Part shown: one piece after another, positions 52,804 through 61,142 of the stretch
Layout of the letters: each line of letters starts with the position of its first letter
Numbering within the stretch: the first letter of the stretch is position 1
Source: Rugosimonospora africana
GTDB taxonomy: Bacteria; Actinomycetota; Actinomycetes; Mycobacteriales; Micromonosporaceae
Assembly (NCBI RefSeq): GCF_016862975.1
Contig: NZ_BONZ01000061.1
Location: forward strand, 1 to 64,000
Direction: 5' to 3'
DNA: 64,000 bases
Translations under genes and position numbers: made by a program
The notes under the pieces: generated by a model
Databases searched by the model: none
What the model was told of the DNA's origin: nothing
What the model saw: only the letters and a program-made list of their open reading frames with translations

Positions 52804-52834
52804 CGCGTTATAGCTCCTCCGCGTCGTAGCGCGT
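52792..52834. repeat. 17-bp direct repeat copying the response-regulator stop
   Basis: TCCGCGTCGTAGCGCGT at 52792-52808 (contains the TAG stop) and again, identical, at 52818-52834. Confidence 0.85.
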
Positions 52835-52972
52835 CCCCGGCGTCGAGCGTGCCGCTGTCGATCGTGTGCGTCCCCGTGCCGCGGATGAAGGGCCGCTCGG
52901 GCAGTGGGCGTCACGGTACCGTCGCGCATAGTCTTCGAAACCTAAAGACAGCGTTGTCGATGGGAGGCGCTC

Positions 52973-54103
52973 GTGACGACGAGCATCGGTGTGATGAAGG
53001 AGTCCGAGCCCGGCGAACATCGGGTCGCCGTGGTGCCCGCGGTGGTTCCACGGCTGCGTGAGCTGGGCTGTGACGTGCTCGTCGAGAACGACGCCGGTAC
53101 CGGTGCGTTCCTGCCCGACAGCGCGTACACGGAAGTGGGTGCGGCGCCGGTCGGTGAGGCGGAGCTTCTCGAACGTGCCGACGTGCTGGTGTGTGTACGG
53201 CCGCCGGACGCCGGCCGAGTGGAACGGATGCGTCAGGGGCAGGTGCTGGTCGGTCTGCTGGAAGCGTCGGCCGATCCGGGACGGGTACCGGCGTTGACCC
53301 GGCGCGGTGTGGACGCGGTGAGCCTCGACCTGTTGCCCCGCACGCTGAGCCGGGCGCAGTCGATGGACGCGCTGACCTCGCAGGCCAGCATCGCCGGGTA
53401 CAAGGCCGCGCTGGTGGCGGCGGACGCGTACGGCCGGTACTTCCCGATGCTGATGACCGCCGCGGGTACCGCGAAACCGGCGCAGGTACTGGTGCTCGGC
53501 GTCGGCGTGGCCGGGCTGTCCGCGATCGGCACCGCGAAGCGGCTCGGCGCGCAGGTGACCGGGTACGACATCCGGCCGGAGACCCGCGACGAGGTCCACT
53601 CGATGGGCGCCCGGTTCCTGGATCTGGCCGGAGTCACCGTCGCGGACGGCGAGGGCGGCTACGCCCGGGCGCTGTCGGACGCCGAGCGCGAGGCGCAGCA
53701 GGAGGCGCTGCAGCAACGGATCGGCGAGTTCGACGTGGTGATAACGACCGCGCTGGTACCGGGGCGGAAGCCACCGCTGCTGGTGACCCAGGACGCGCTG
53801 AAGGGCATGCGCCCCGGCTCGGTCGTGGTGGACATCGCGGCCGGGCCACACGGCGGCAACGTCGAGGGCTCCCAGCCGGAGCGCAGCGTGCTGATCGCCG
53901 ACGGGGTGCGGCTCATCGGCGCCGGGAACCTGCCGTCCGCGATGGCGCCCGGCGCGTCGGCCGCGTACGCCCGGAACATCACGGCTCTGCTCGCGCACCT
54001 GATCCGCGACGGGGTGCCACGGATCGACCTGACCGACGAGATCCTCGCCGCCACCGTCGTCAGCCACGCCGGCCAGGCACGCCAGGGCGGTGGTGCGCGA
54101 TGA
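52973..54103 (+). CDS. pntAA: NAD(P) transhydrogenase subunit alpha, soluble part
   Basis: 376 residues. NAD(H)-binding domain I of the proton-translocating transhydrogenase: KESEPGEHRVAVVP at the start, QASIAGYKAALVAADAYGRYFPMLMTAAGT, Rossmann VLVLGVGVAGLSAIGTAKRLGAQV, and TALVPGRKPPLL. GTG start with GGGAGG 5 nt upstream. First gene of a three-gene operon joined by ATGA overlaps. Confidence 0.95.
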   Translation: MTTSIGVMKESEPGEHRVAVVPAVVPRLRELGCDVLVENDAGTGAFLPDSAYTEVGAAPVGEAELLERADVLVCVRPPDAGRVERMRQGQVLVGLLEASADPGRVPALTRRGVDAVSLDLLPRTLSRAQSMDALTSQASIAGYKAALVAADAYGRYFPMLMTAAGTAKPAQVLVLGVGVAGLSAIGTAKRLGAQVTGYDIRPETRDEVHSMGARFLDLAGVTVADGEGGYARALSDAEREAQQEALQQRIGEFDVVITTALVPGRKPPLLVTQDALKGMRPGSVVVDIAAGPHGGNVEGSQPERSVLIADGVRLIGAGNLPSAMAPGASAAYARNITALLAHLIRDGVPRIDLTDEILAATVVSHAGQARQGGGAR

Positions 54104-54411
54104 GCGCCGACCTGATGTTCGACCTGACCGTGTTCGTACTCAGTCTGCTGGTCGGCTTCGAGGTGATCAGCAAGGTACCGGCCACCCTGCACACCCCGCT
54201 GATGTCCGGCGCCAACTCGATCCACGGCATCGTCCTGGTCGGCGCGATGCTCATCGCGAGCACCGCACGCGGACCGGCCGGGTATGTGCTCGCCTTCGTC
54301 GCGATGGCGTTCGCCACTGCCAACGTGGTCGGCGGGTACGTGGTCACCGACCGGATGCTCGGCATGTTCCGGGCCCGTACCCCACAGCCCCGCAAGGACG
54401 GTGAGTCATGA
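54100..54411 (+). CDS. pntAB: NAD(P) transhydrogenase subunit alpha part 2 (membrane)
   Basis: 103 residues with three to four membrane helices: FVLSLLVGFEVISKVPATLHTPLMSGANSIHGIV is the conserved segment. Provides the N-terminal membrane half of the proton channel. Overlaps pntAA and pntB by ATGA. Confidence 0.95.
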   Translation: MSADLMFDLTVFVLSLLVGFEVISKVPATLHTPLMSGANSIHGIVLVGAMLIASTARGPAGYVLAFVAMAFATANVVGGYVVTDRMLGMFRARTPQPRKDGES

Positions 54412-55808
54412 GCGGCTTCGACACGGCGACTCACCTGGTGTATCTGGCCGCCGCGGCCGGATTCGTGCTCGGGCTGCACCTGATGAACTCCCCCGCCACC
54501 GCCCGTCGCGGCAACCAGCTCTCCGCGACCGCGATGGCCGCCGCGGTACTCGTCACCGGTGCCGTCCTGATCCACGACAACAGCATCACCGCGACAGGTG
54601 TCGTCGTGCTGATCGCGGGCGCGGCGGTCGGCGGTGCCGTCGGGCTCTACGCCGCGCGTGGTGTCGCGATGACCGCCATGCCGCAGTTGGTCAGCCTGTT
54701 CAACGCGGTCGGCGGTGGGGCCGCCGCACTGCTCGCGGTCAACGACCTGTCGAGCGGGCCGTCGGTGTCCGCGTCGGTCGCGGTGACCGCCGCGCTGGAC
54801 ATCCTCATCGGTACCGTCACCTTCACCGGCTCGCTGGTCGCGGCCGGCAAGCTGCAGGGCTGGATCCCCAGCCAGCCGCTGGTGTTTCCGGGTGCCCGGG
54901 CGCTGACCGGCGTGCTGGCCGCCGGGTTCGTGGCCAGTGGTTGCGCTCTGGTGGCCACCCCCACCCACCGGCTCCCGCTGATCCTGCTCCTGGTGGCCGG
55001 CCTGGGCTTCGGCGTCACCATGGTGCTGCCCATCGGCGGTGCCGACATGCCGGTGGTCATCTCGCTGCTCAACGCGTTCACCGGTACCGCGGTGGCGATG
55101 GCCGGATTCGTGCTCGCGAACGCGGTGCTCATCATCGCCGGCGCGCTGGTCGGCGCGTCCGGGACGATCCTCACGAAACTCATGGCCGACGCGATGAACC
55201 GCTCGATCCCGAGCATCATCGTGGGCGGTTTCGGCACCGGAGACACCGCTCCGGTCAGCGGTACCGGCAACGCGCACGTCCGCGAGGTGTCCGCCGACGA
55301 CGTGGCGATCCAGTTGGCGTACGCCAGCAAGGTGATGTTCGTGCCCGGGTACGGCCTGGCCGCCGCGCAGGCGCAGCACCAGCTCGCCGAACTGGCCGCG
55401 CTGCTGGAGCAGCGTGGGATCGAGGTCGGTTACGCCATCCACCCGGTGGCGGGACGGATGCCCGGGCACATGAACGTGTTGTTGGCCGAGGCCAACGTGC
55501 CGTACCCGCAGTTGCAGGAGATGGACGAGGCCAACCCGGAGTTCGCCCGTACCGATGTCGCGCTGGTGGTCGGCGCCAACGATGTCACCAACCCGGTCGC
55601 CCGCCGGCCGGGCAACCCCATCTCCGGCATGCCGATCCTGGACGTCGACCAGGCCCGGGCGGTGGTCGTCATCAAGCGTTCGATGGGGCACGGGTACGCG
55701 GGCATCGACAACGAGCTCTACACCGATCCGAAGACCGGCATGCTGTTCGCCGACGCCCGAAAGGGCATCACCGACCTGACCGCGGCGGTGAAGACTCTGG
55801 TTGCCTGA
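54408..55808 (+). CDS. pntB: NAD(P) transhydrogenase subunit beta
   Basis: 466 residues. Eight to nine membrane helices with MTAMPQLVSLFNAVGGGAAALLA, then the NADP-binding domain III: VPGYGLAAAQAQHQLAEL, HPVAGRMPGHMNVLLAEANVPY, GANDVTNPVAR and IKRSMGHGYAGI. The complex uses the proton gradient to make NADPH. Followed directly by a copy of the 36-bp core of the GGGEHP repeat and then a strong terminator. Confidence 0.96.
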   Translation: MSGFDTATHLVYLAAAAGFVLGLHLMNSPATARRGNQLSATAMAAAVLVTGAVLIHDNSITATGVVVLIAGAAVGGAVGLYAARGVAMTAMPQLVSLFNAVGGGAAALLAVNDLSSGPSVSASVAVTAALDILIGTVTFTGSLVAAGKLQGWIPSQPLVFPGARALTGVLAAGFVASGCALVATPTHRLPLILLLVAGLGFGVTMVLPIGGADMPVVISLLNAFTGTAVAMAGFVLANAVLIIAGALVGASGTILTKLMADAMNRSIPSIIVGGFGTGDTAPVSGTGNAHVREVSADDVAIQLAYASKVMFVPGYGLAAAQAQHQLAELAALLEQRGIEVGYAIHPVAGRMPGHMNVLLAEANVPYPQLQEMDEANPEFARTDVALVVGANDVTNPVARRPGNPISGMPILDVDQARAVVVIKRSMGHGYAGIDNELYTDPKTGMLFADARKGITDLTAAVKTLVA

Positions 55809-55844
55809 GCGCAGCCGGAGCCGGGTTGTGGCGGAGGCGAGCAC
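55809..55844 (+). repeat. Single copy of the AQPEP/GGGEH-type repeat core
   Basis: GCGCAGCCGGAGCCGGGTTG...GGCGAGCAC begins on the base after the pntB stop, 36 bp, non-coding here. Confidence 0.85.
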
Positions 55845-55915
55845 AGGCCCCGGGAGTCACGCCTGAGGGCAGGCCCGGGAGTCACGCCCGGGCGCGCGCG
55901 ACGGCACGGACACGG

Positions 55916-55951
55916 CCGGGCCCGGCACCTCTGGCGAGGTACCGGGCCCGG
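55916..55951. terminator. Bidirectional hairpin terminator
   Basis: CCGGGCCCGGCACCTC-TGGC-GAGGTACCGGGCCCGG, 16-bp stem with one mismatch, between convergent pntB and the lysozyme-like gene. Confidence 0.8.
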
Positions 55952-55967
55952 TTCCGGTGTGCCGGTG

Positions 55968-56933
55968 TCACCCGGCAGAGACACCCCAGTATGGGCCGAT
56001 CCCGTACTGGGCCAGCACCATGTCGGTGGCCTGCTTCTCCCACTGGGCGTACCGGTCGCCGAACGCGGACACCTGTACGTCCTGGGCCGCCACGGTCAGT
56101 GGCAGGTTCTGCCAGCCGGGTACCTCGACCAGCGCGTTGTAGAACGCGGACGCCGCGTAGTGCGGGTTGGTCAGCTCATCGGGCGTACCCCACCCGGACG
56201 ACGGGCGCTGCTGGAACAGGCCCAGCGAGTCGTGGTCGTTCGCACCGCCGAGGTCGCCGTAGTTGATGAGCTTGGTCTCCTGCAGCGATGTGGCCACGGC
56301 GATGACCCACGCCCGCGGCGGCAGGTTCAGCTGCTGCCCGGTCTGGACGATGGCGCGCGCGTTGCCCATCTGGACGGTGGTCGGGATGAACGTCGACTGG
56401 CCGATCGGCATGCCGTCCGGCATCAGCTGAGCCGGGCTCGGTGCCGCGACGGGAGCCTGCACGGCCGGTGCGGGAGCCTTGCCCGCGACTGCCGGAGCGG
56501 CCGGAGCCGGAGCCGCCTGCGGCGTACCCGGTGCCGGAGCCGACACCACGGGCGCCTTGGCGGGCTGCGCGGCCACCTCGCTCACCGAGTGGAACGCGGC
56601 CGGCCAGGCCAGCTGCGCGACCAGGAGCAGGCCGAGGATGCCCCGGCGGGAGATGTCGGGCATCCACTGCTGGACGCGGTCGACCTGGGCCAGCACCCAC
56701 CGTCCGGGAACGGCCAGGCGGCCCAGCGGACCGGCCAGGCGGGCGAGGACCGGACGGCTGCGCACCGCGATCCAGCGCCGGGGACGCTCGGTCTTATTCA
56801 TGATCCAACTTGCGCAGGCGAGCAGCCAGCGCCCGATTCCGATCAGCCACGGACGGGCACGGTCAAGGTTGACCAGTACCCAGCGCGCGACGGCGGACAG
56901 CCAGCGCCGGGAGCGGTCCAAGTTGACCAGCAC
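55968..56933 (-). CDS. Cell-wall-associated lysozyme-like protein
   Basis: 321 residues from GTG 56933 (AAAAGGA 6 nt upstream). The N-terminal ~95 residues are cationic, Trp-rich repeats of about 18 residues (VLVNLDRSRRWLS, VLVNLDRARPWLI, VLAQVDRVQQWMP). A membrane helix (ISRRGILGLLLVAQLAWPAAF) and an Ala/Pro linker follow. The C-terminal ~140 residues (VIAVATSLQETKLINYGDLG, DSLGLFQQRPSSGWGTPDEL, NPHYAASAFYNALVEVPGW) match a lysozyme-like domain common in actinomycetes. The glutamate in LQETKL would be catalytic. Likely acts on peptidoglycan at the cell surface. Confidence 0.75.
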   Translation of the reverse strand: MLVNLDRSRRWLSAVARWVLVNLDRARPWLIGIGRWLLACASWIMNKTERPRRWIAVRSRPVLARLAGPLGRLAVPGRWVLAQVDRVQQWMPDISRRGILGLLLVAQLAWPAAFHSVSEVAAQPAKAPVVSAPAPGTPQAAPAPAAPAVAGKAPAPAVQAPVAAPSPAQLMPDGMPIGQSTFIPTTVQMGNARAIVQTGQQLNLPPRAWVIAVATSLQETKLINYGDLGGANDHDSLGLFQQRPSSGWGTPDELTNPHYAASAFYNALVEVPGWQNLPLTVAAQDVQVSAFGDRYAQWEKQATDMVLAQYGIGPYWGVSAG

Positions 56934-57076
56934 GATGGTTCCTTTTCGTTTCGGGGGGACGGATGGACGCCAGCTATAACCAGCCCTCCGGTAATGCGCA
57001 TTCCACCGCTATACGGTCAACCCCCGTGGACCGGATTTAATGCCGCGAAAACAGGGAGCGGTTAGCATCTATCTTG

Positions 57077-57170
57077 CCTGGTCGGATGCGCGGACTTCCG
57101 GCTGCGGCAAAGCGTCGCCGCCCGCTTCACGTGAGGCGGCTCACCACCGGCGAAAGCACCGCTGACCAGG
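57077..57170. ncRNA. Possible structured leader element
   Basis: Closed by CCTGGTC (57077-57083) and GACCAGG (57164-57170), with inner stems such as GCGGC-AAAGCGTC-GCCGC and a GGCGAAAGC GNRA-type loop. No known riboswitch consensus was recognised, on either strand. Confidence 0.25.
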
Positions 57171-57344
57171 GACTTCGTGGAGTTTCGTGCCCTCGTGGCG
57201 GCGTCTTTCGACAATCGCACCGGTACGCGGATCAAACAATCCTGTACGCCTCTCCACGGGTACCGGCCGCGCACTCCCGTTCATCCCGGGCGTGCCGGTT
57301 ACCACCCGAATCGCCGATCCCCACGCGTACATTATATATTGACG

Positions 57345-57358
57345 TGCATAAATGCACA
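57345..57358. promoter_or_regulatory. Palindrome GTGCAT-AA-ATGCAC
   Basis: Perfect 6+6 inverted repeat directly after TTGACG, about 180 bp before the GNAT fusion gene. Confidence 0.45.
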
Positions 57359-57390
57359 TATGCAGTGGCCACGATGGCTTCTCAGGCCGT

Positions 57391-57412
57391 CAACACGCAT
57401 GCAGGCGTGTTG
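57391..57412. promoter_or_regulatory. Palindrome CAACACGC-ATGCAG-GCGTGTTG over a -35 box
   Basis: Perfect 8+8 inverted repeat. Its right arm shares bases with TTGACA (57410-57415), so a protein bound here would block the promoter of the DUF2218-GNAT gene. Confidence 0.55.
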
Positions 57413-57530
57413 ACAGCTGGGCAAGAAGTCTTGACCATGGCGGACGGCCCCGGGTGGGGGTCCGGACGCGGCACGCCAGGCTCGACGTGGCCAGCGCTCC
57501 ACCACCCGACCTCGTGAAGGGACCGATGCC

Positions 57531-58295
57531 ATGTACTACTCGGCCGCACGCGTCGCCACCGATCGCCCAGAGCGGTACATCAAGCAGCTCGTCTCGCACC
57601 TGGGCGACAAGGCGTCGACCGAGCTGACGGAGGACGGGCGGGGCACCATCACGACCAGCCGCGGCGTGTGCTCGCTGGTCCCGTCGCCCGGCCGGATCGA
57701 CCTGATCGCGAAGGCGGAGGACGTCGAGCGGCTGGCGGCGGTCGAGGATGTCGTCGGGCGCCACCTCGTGCGGTTCGCGACGCGGGACCAGCTGACCGTG
57801 GACTGGGCACCCCTGGTACGCCAGGCCGTCGAGGCCGACGATGCCGCCCTGCTCGCCCTCGACTCGACGGCGTGGACACAGGGATCGGGCTTCCCCTCGT
57901 ACCTGGCCAGGCAGCGCACCTCGTTCTTCAGCGAGGAGAAGGTCCCGGACCAGATCCTGGTCGCGCACATCGGCGGCGACCTGGCCGGCTACGCCGGTGT
58001 GGCGCCGAAGCTGAAGCTGCCCGAGGCCGCTCACGTCTTCAGCATCCGCGGACTGGCGGTGGCACCGGAGGCCCGCCGGCTCGGCGTCGCCTCGGCGCTG
58101 CTCGCCGCGGCCGAGCGGGTGGCCGCCGAGCGGGGCGCACGGAAGCTGAGCCTGCAGGTACTGGGCGGCAACGCGTCCGCGATGCGCCTGTACGAGCGCC
58201 ACGGCTACGCCGTCGAGGGCCGCTTCGTGGACGAGTTCCTGATCGACGGCCAATACGTCGACGACCTGAGCCTGGCCAAGAGCGTCGAGCGCTAG
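57531..58295 (+). CDS. DUF2218-GNAT acetyltransferase fusion
   Basis: 254 residues. Residues 1-90 are a DUF2218 domain (ARVATDRPERYIKQLVSHLGDK, LVPSPGRIDLIAKAEDVERL, HLVRFATRDQLTVDW). Residues 95-254 are a GNAT domain with the acetyl-CoA loop VFSIRGLAVAPEARRLGVASALLAAAERVA and NASAMRLYERHGYAVEGRF. DUF2218 proteins are usually single-domain and linked to siderophore or iron genes. The fusion suggests the small domain senses or positions the GNAT substrate. GAAGGGA ribosome site. Overlaps the convergent VOC gene by 4 bp. Confidence 0.85.
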   Translation: MYYSAARVATDRPERYIKQLVSHLGDKASTELTEDGRGTITTSRGVCSLVPSPGRIDLIAKAEDVERLAAVEDVVGRHLVRFATRDQLTVDWAPLVRQAVEADDAALLALDSTAWTQGSGFPSYLARQRTSFFSEEKVPDQILVAHIGGDLAGYAGVAPKLKLPEAAHVFSIRGLAVAPEARRLGVASALLAAAERVAAERGARKLSLQVLGGNASAMRLYERHGYAVEGRFVDEFLIDGQYVDDLSLAKSVER

Positions 58296-58669
58296 TCGTG
58301 CAGCGGCAGCGGTTCGGCCGGGACCCGCTTGCGCATCAGGCAGAACTCGTTGCCCTCCGGGTCCTCCAGCACCGTCCACCTGCCGCCGGCCAGGATGCCG
58401 GAGCGGCGCGCCCCCAAGGCCAGCAACCGTTCCAGTTCCTCGTCGGGGTCGCGGTCGGTCGGGCAGACGTCGAAGTGCATCCGGTTCTTCACCGTCTTGC
58501 CCTCGGGTGCCGCGATGAACAGGATGTTCGGCATCACCGGGGAGCCGCCGATCGCCACTCCGGTCTCGTCCTGGTCGACGATCCGGTAACCGAGCGCCTC
58601 GCACCAGAATCGGGCGAGCAACGACGGGTCCGCGCAGTCGATGACGAGGTCACCGATTCGGCTGGTCAC
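58292..58669 (-). CDS. VOC-family (glyoxalase-like) protein
   Basis: 125 residues with two beta-alpha-beta3 modules: GDLVIDCADPSLLARFWCEALGYRI and MHFDVCPTDRDPDEELERLLALGA...WTVLEDPEGNEFCLM. Metal-dependent enzyme or drug-binding protein; substrate unknown. Its start overlaps the end of the debranching-enzyme gene by 20 bp, so they are co-transcribed. Confidence 0.9.
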   Translation of the reverse strand: MTSRIGDLVIDCADPSLLARFWCEALGYRIVDQDETGVAIGGSPVMPNILFIAAPEGKTVKNRMHFDVCPTDRDPDEELERLLALGARRSGILAGGRWTVLEDPEGNEFCLMRKRVPAEPLPLHD

Positions 58670-61007
58670 CGGCCGAGGCTACCGGATCCCCCGCGGCCGG
58701 GCTGTCCATCGACCCGTCCTGCGGCTGTACCGGGATCGACGGCGCGACCGGAGCCACCACCCGTACCGAATCCGGCAGGCCATCGACGCTGACCCGGCCG
58801 GCGCCGTCCAGCGTCACGTCCACCGGCTGTCCGGCGATCCGCAGGCCGCGCGCCGTGATGGCACCCAGTGGCGCCCCGGCCATCGGCCGCAGCCGCAATT
58901 CGCCCCGCGGCACGTCCGGCTCCAGGCCGAGCCCCGCGGCGAGGATCGCGATGCTGGCCGTTGCCGACCATGCCTGGGGCCGGCATGCGGCCGGGTACGG
59001 CACCGGGCGCTCCAGCGTCGCGCGGTCGTCGCCGCCGTACAGTTCGGGCAACCGGTACCCGAACGCCTCGGCGGCGGCGAGGACGCCCTCGACCAGCCCG
59101 GCGGCTTCGGCGCCGTACCCGGCGCGGGCCAGGCCGGACACGGCGATCGCGGTGTCGTGCGGCCACACCGAGCCGCAGTGGTACGACAGCGGATCGAAGG
59201 CGGCGTCCATAGTGGACATCGTGCGCAGGCCGTAGCCGCCGGACAGGGCCGGCCCGGCCAGCGCGCGGGCCACCCGCGCCGACTCGGCGTCGTCGAGCAG
59301 CCCGGTGCCGAGCAGGTGCCCGATGTTGCTGGTGAGCGCGTCGACCGGCCGGCCGTCGCGGTCCAGCGCCAGCGCCGGGTACGGTCCGTCCGGGCCGTCG
59401 ACCCAGAACCGGTCGCGGAACCGGTGGGCCAGGTCCGCCGCGTACTCCCGCCACTGCTGCTCGCCGGGCAGCCCGAACGCGGACAGCAGCGCCGCGCCGT
59501 GCACGGCGGCCTGGTACGCGTACCCCTGCACCTCGCACAGCGCGATCGGCCCGGCGGCGATCCGCCCGTCCCGGAAGCGCACCGCGTCGCCCGAGTCCTT
59601 CCAGCCCTGGTTGGCCAGTCCCCGACCGCTGCGGTCGAGGTACCGGACGAACCCGTCACCGTCCGGGTCGCCGTACCGTGCCAGCCAGTCCAGCGCCGAG
59701 CCCAGGTTCGGCAGCAGCGCGGCCACCTCCGCCTCGGGCATCCCCCACCGCCAGGCGTCGTGCAGCAGGCTGATCCACAGCGCGGTGGCGTCCACGGTGC
59801 CGTAGTAGGCGGCCGGCGCGTCGTCGGCCCGTACGCCGAACAGGCCCCCGTAGCGCAGCTCGTGCATGATCTTGCCGGGCTCCTCGCCCGAGGACGCGTC
59901 GACCCGCAGCCCCTGGCGGCGGGCGAGGGTGCGCAGCGTACCGGCGGCCAGCGTGGTACCCGTCGGCAGCAGCATACGGGCGGCCCAGATACTGTCCCGG
60001 CCGAACAGCGTGAGGTACCACGGCACCCCCGCGCCGAGGAACGTGTCCCCGGTACCGGCCGGCTCGGCCAGCCGGAGCGCCGCGAGGTCGTCCAGCGACC
60101 GGCGCAGCAGCCGGACCAGCCGGCGGTCGTCGGCCACCACGTCGGGCCGGCCCCACTCGACCGGCCCCCGGGCGGGAGCGACAGCCGCGGCCGTGGTGAC
60201 CACCCGGACCCGCCAGCGCAGCGTCACCGTCTGTCCGGGAGGCACCTCGACCGGCCAGACCAGTCGGGCCTGGCCGGGCTGGACGTCGCCGGGCTGCGCG
60301 GGCACGAGCTGTGCAGCCACGGACTGCGCGGCCACCGACTGTGCAGGCACGGGCTGGACGGCACCGGGCCGGACGGCGCCGGGTCCCGCGCCCGCGTCGA
60401 TGACGGCGTCTTCGGCGGTGACGTACACCGACGTGGTGGACGTCGACCACACCAGGCCGGCGCCGTCCCGGCGCGCGGGCTGCTCGGTCCCGGTGCCACC
60501 GCGCCGGACCTCGGCCATCGGTGCCAGGTCGCAGCCGAGGTCGACGGCGACCGTGGCCCGGACCGGCGCCGACCCGGTCGACGCCACCCTGATCTCCTCG
60601 GCCAGCCCGTCGGGGGTCACGCGCCGGATCCGATCCACCCGCACGTTTTGAGCGGCCTGGCTCAGCGAGTCCGACGCCACGAGATGATCCAGGCCGATCG
60701 CCGGCTCTGGCTCCGCGGGTGCCCCGTCCGGCGACGATGCGAGGCTGCCGCCCAGCCCACGGACCAGCGCGACGAACCACGCCGAGTGCGGGCCGTCCAG
60801 CGTGTGCATCACCGGCTCGGGCTCGGCGCCGTCCACCCGCAGCACCGCCCGGGACAGCGCGCGCAGGTCGGCGTAGAAGACACCCTGAACACCGTCGCCG
60901 CGGATCTGGCCGTCATGGCCGGACAGCGCGCTGACCGGGGCACTCACGGTCACCGTGAGATCGTGCAGCAGCGGCTGGAGACGTTGCCGGTGCGGACTCA
61001 CGGTCAC
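58650..61007 (-). CDS. Amylo-alpha-1,6-glucosidase/glycogen-debranching-type protein
   Basis: About 785 residues from GTG 61007 (GGGAGGA 6 nt upstream). The N-terminal beta-domain (LSGHDGQIRGDGVQGVFYADLRALSR) and the (alpha/alpha)6 barrel (YLTLFGRDSIWAARMLLP, GKIMHELRYG, YYGTVDATALWISLLHDAWRW, LANQGWKDSGDAV, GSVWPHDTAIAVSGLARAG) match the GDE_N_bis plus GDE_C type. Hydrolyses branch or oligo-glucoside linkages in the cytoplasm. A low-complexity AQSVAAQ/VPAQP segment of about 40 residues is inserted in the N-domain. Controlled by the divergent LacI protein. Confidence 0.88.
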   Translation of the reverse strand: MTVSPHRQRLQPLLHDLTVTVSAPVSALSGHDGQIRGDGVQGVFYADLRALSRAVLRVDGAEPEPVMHTLDGPHSAWFVALVRGLGGSLASSPDGAPAEPEPAIGLDHLVASDSLSQAAQNVRVDRIRRVTPDGLAEEIRVASTGSAPVRATVAVDLGCDLAPMAEVRRGGTGTEQPARRDGAGLVWSTSTTSVYVTAEDAVIDAGAGPGAVRPGAVQPVPAQSVAAQSVAAQLVPAQPGDVQPGQARLVWPVEVPPGQTVTLRWRVRVVTTAAAVAPARGPVEWGRPDVVADDRRLVRLLRRSLDDLAALRLAEPAGTGDTFLGAGVPWYLTLFGRDSIWAARMLLPTGTTLAAGTLRTLARRQGLRVDASSGEEPGKIMHELRYGGLFGVRADDAPAAYYGTVDATALWISLLHDAWRWGMPEAEVAALLPNLGSALDWLARYGDPDGDGFVRYLDRSGRGLANQGWKDSGDAVRFRDGRIAAGPIALCEVQGYAYQAAVHGAALLSAFGLPGEQQWREYAADLAHRFRDRFWVDGPDGPYPALALDRDGRPVDALTSNIGHLLGTGLLDDAESARVARALAGPALSGGYGLRTMSTMDAAFDPLSYHCGSVWPHDTAIAVSGLARAGYGAEAAGLVEGVLAAAEAFGYRLPELYGGDDRATLERPVPYPAACRPQAWSATASIAILAAGLGLEPDVPRGELRLRPMAGAPLGAITARGLRIAGQPVDVTLDGAGRVSVDGLPDSVRVVAPVAPSIPVQPQDGSMDSPAAGDPVASAGDQPNR

Positions 61008-61082
61008 GCGCGTCCTCCCTCTTGACGGGGCGCCTGCTTGACAGGGTGCCTGCGGCGCGAGAAGGTGCCTCGCATCCGGTAC

Positions 61083-61124
61083 TTGAACGATCCAATCGTG
61101 CCTCACCGAGATTGGATCGTTCAA
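61083..61124. promoter_or_regulatory. Large inverted operator of the LacI regulator
   Basis: TTGAACGATCCAATC (61083-61097) and GATTGGATCGTTCAA (61110-61124) are perfect 15-bp inverted copies with a 12-bp spacer. Each arm contains TTG-N7-CAA-like symmetry, so they may be two LacI sites. Located between the divergent debranching and LacI genes. Confidence 0.8.
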
Positions 61125-61142
61125 CCCCCTGAAAGGGGCAAA

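Larger units (their letters stand above)
56934..57530. other. 597-bp divergent regulatory region
   Basis: No gene. Contains a possible structured RNA (57077-57170) and, nearer to the GNAT gene, an AT-rich tract (ACATTATATATTGACG, 57330) with two strong palindromes described separately. The density of signals suggests complex control of one or both flanking genes. Confidence 0.6.

Noticed and set aside
56934-57170. ydaO-type c-di-AMP riboswitch before the lysozyme-like gene
   Set aside because: The gene type made it plausible, but the GGGGAACC and GAACCCGUCAGC blocks are absent on both strands.
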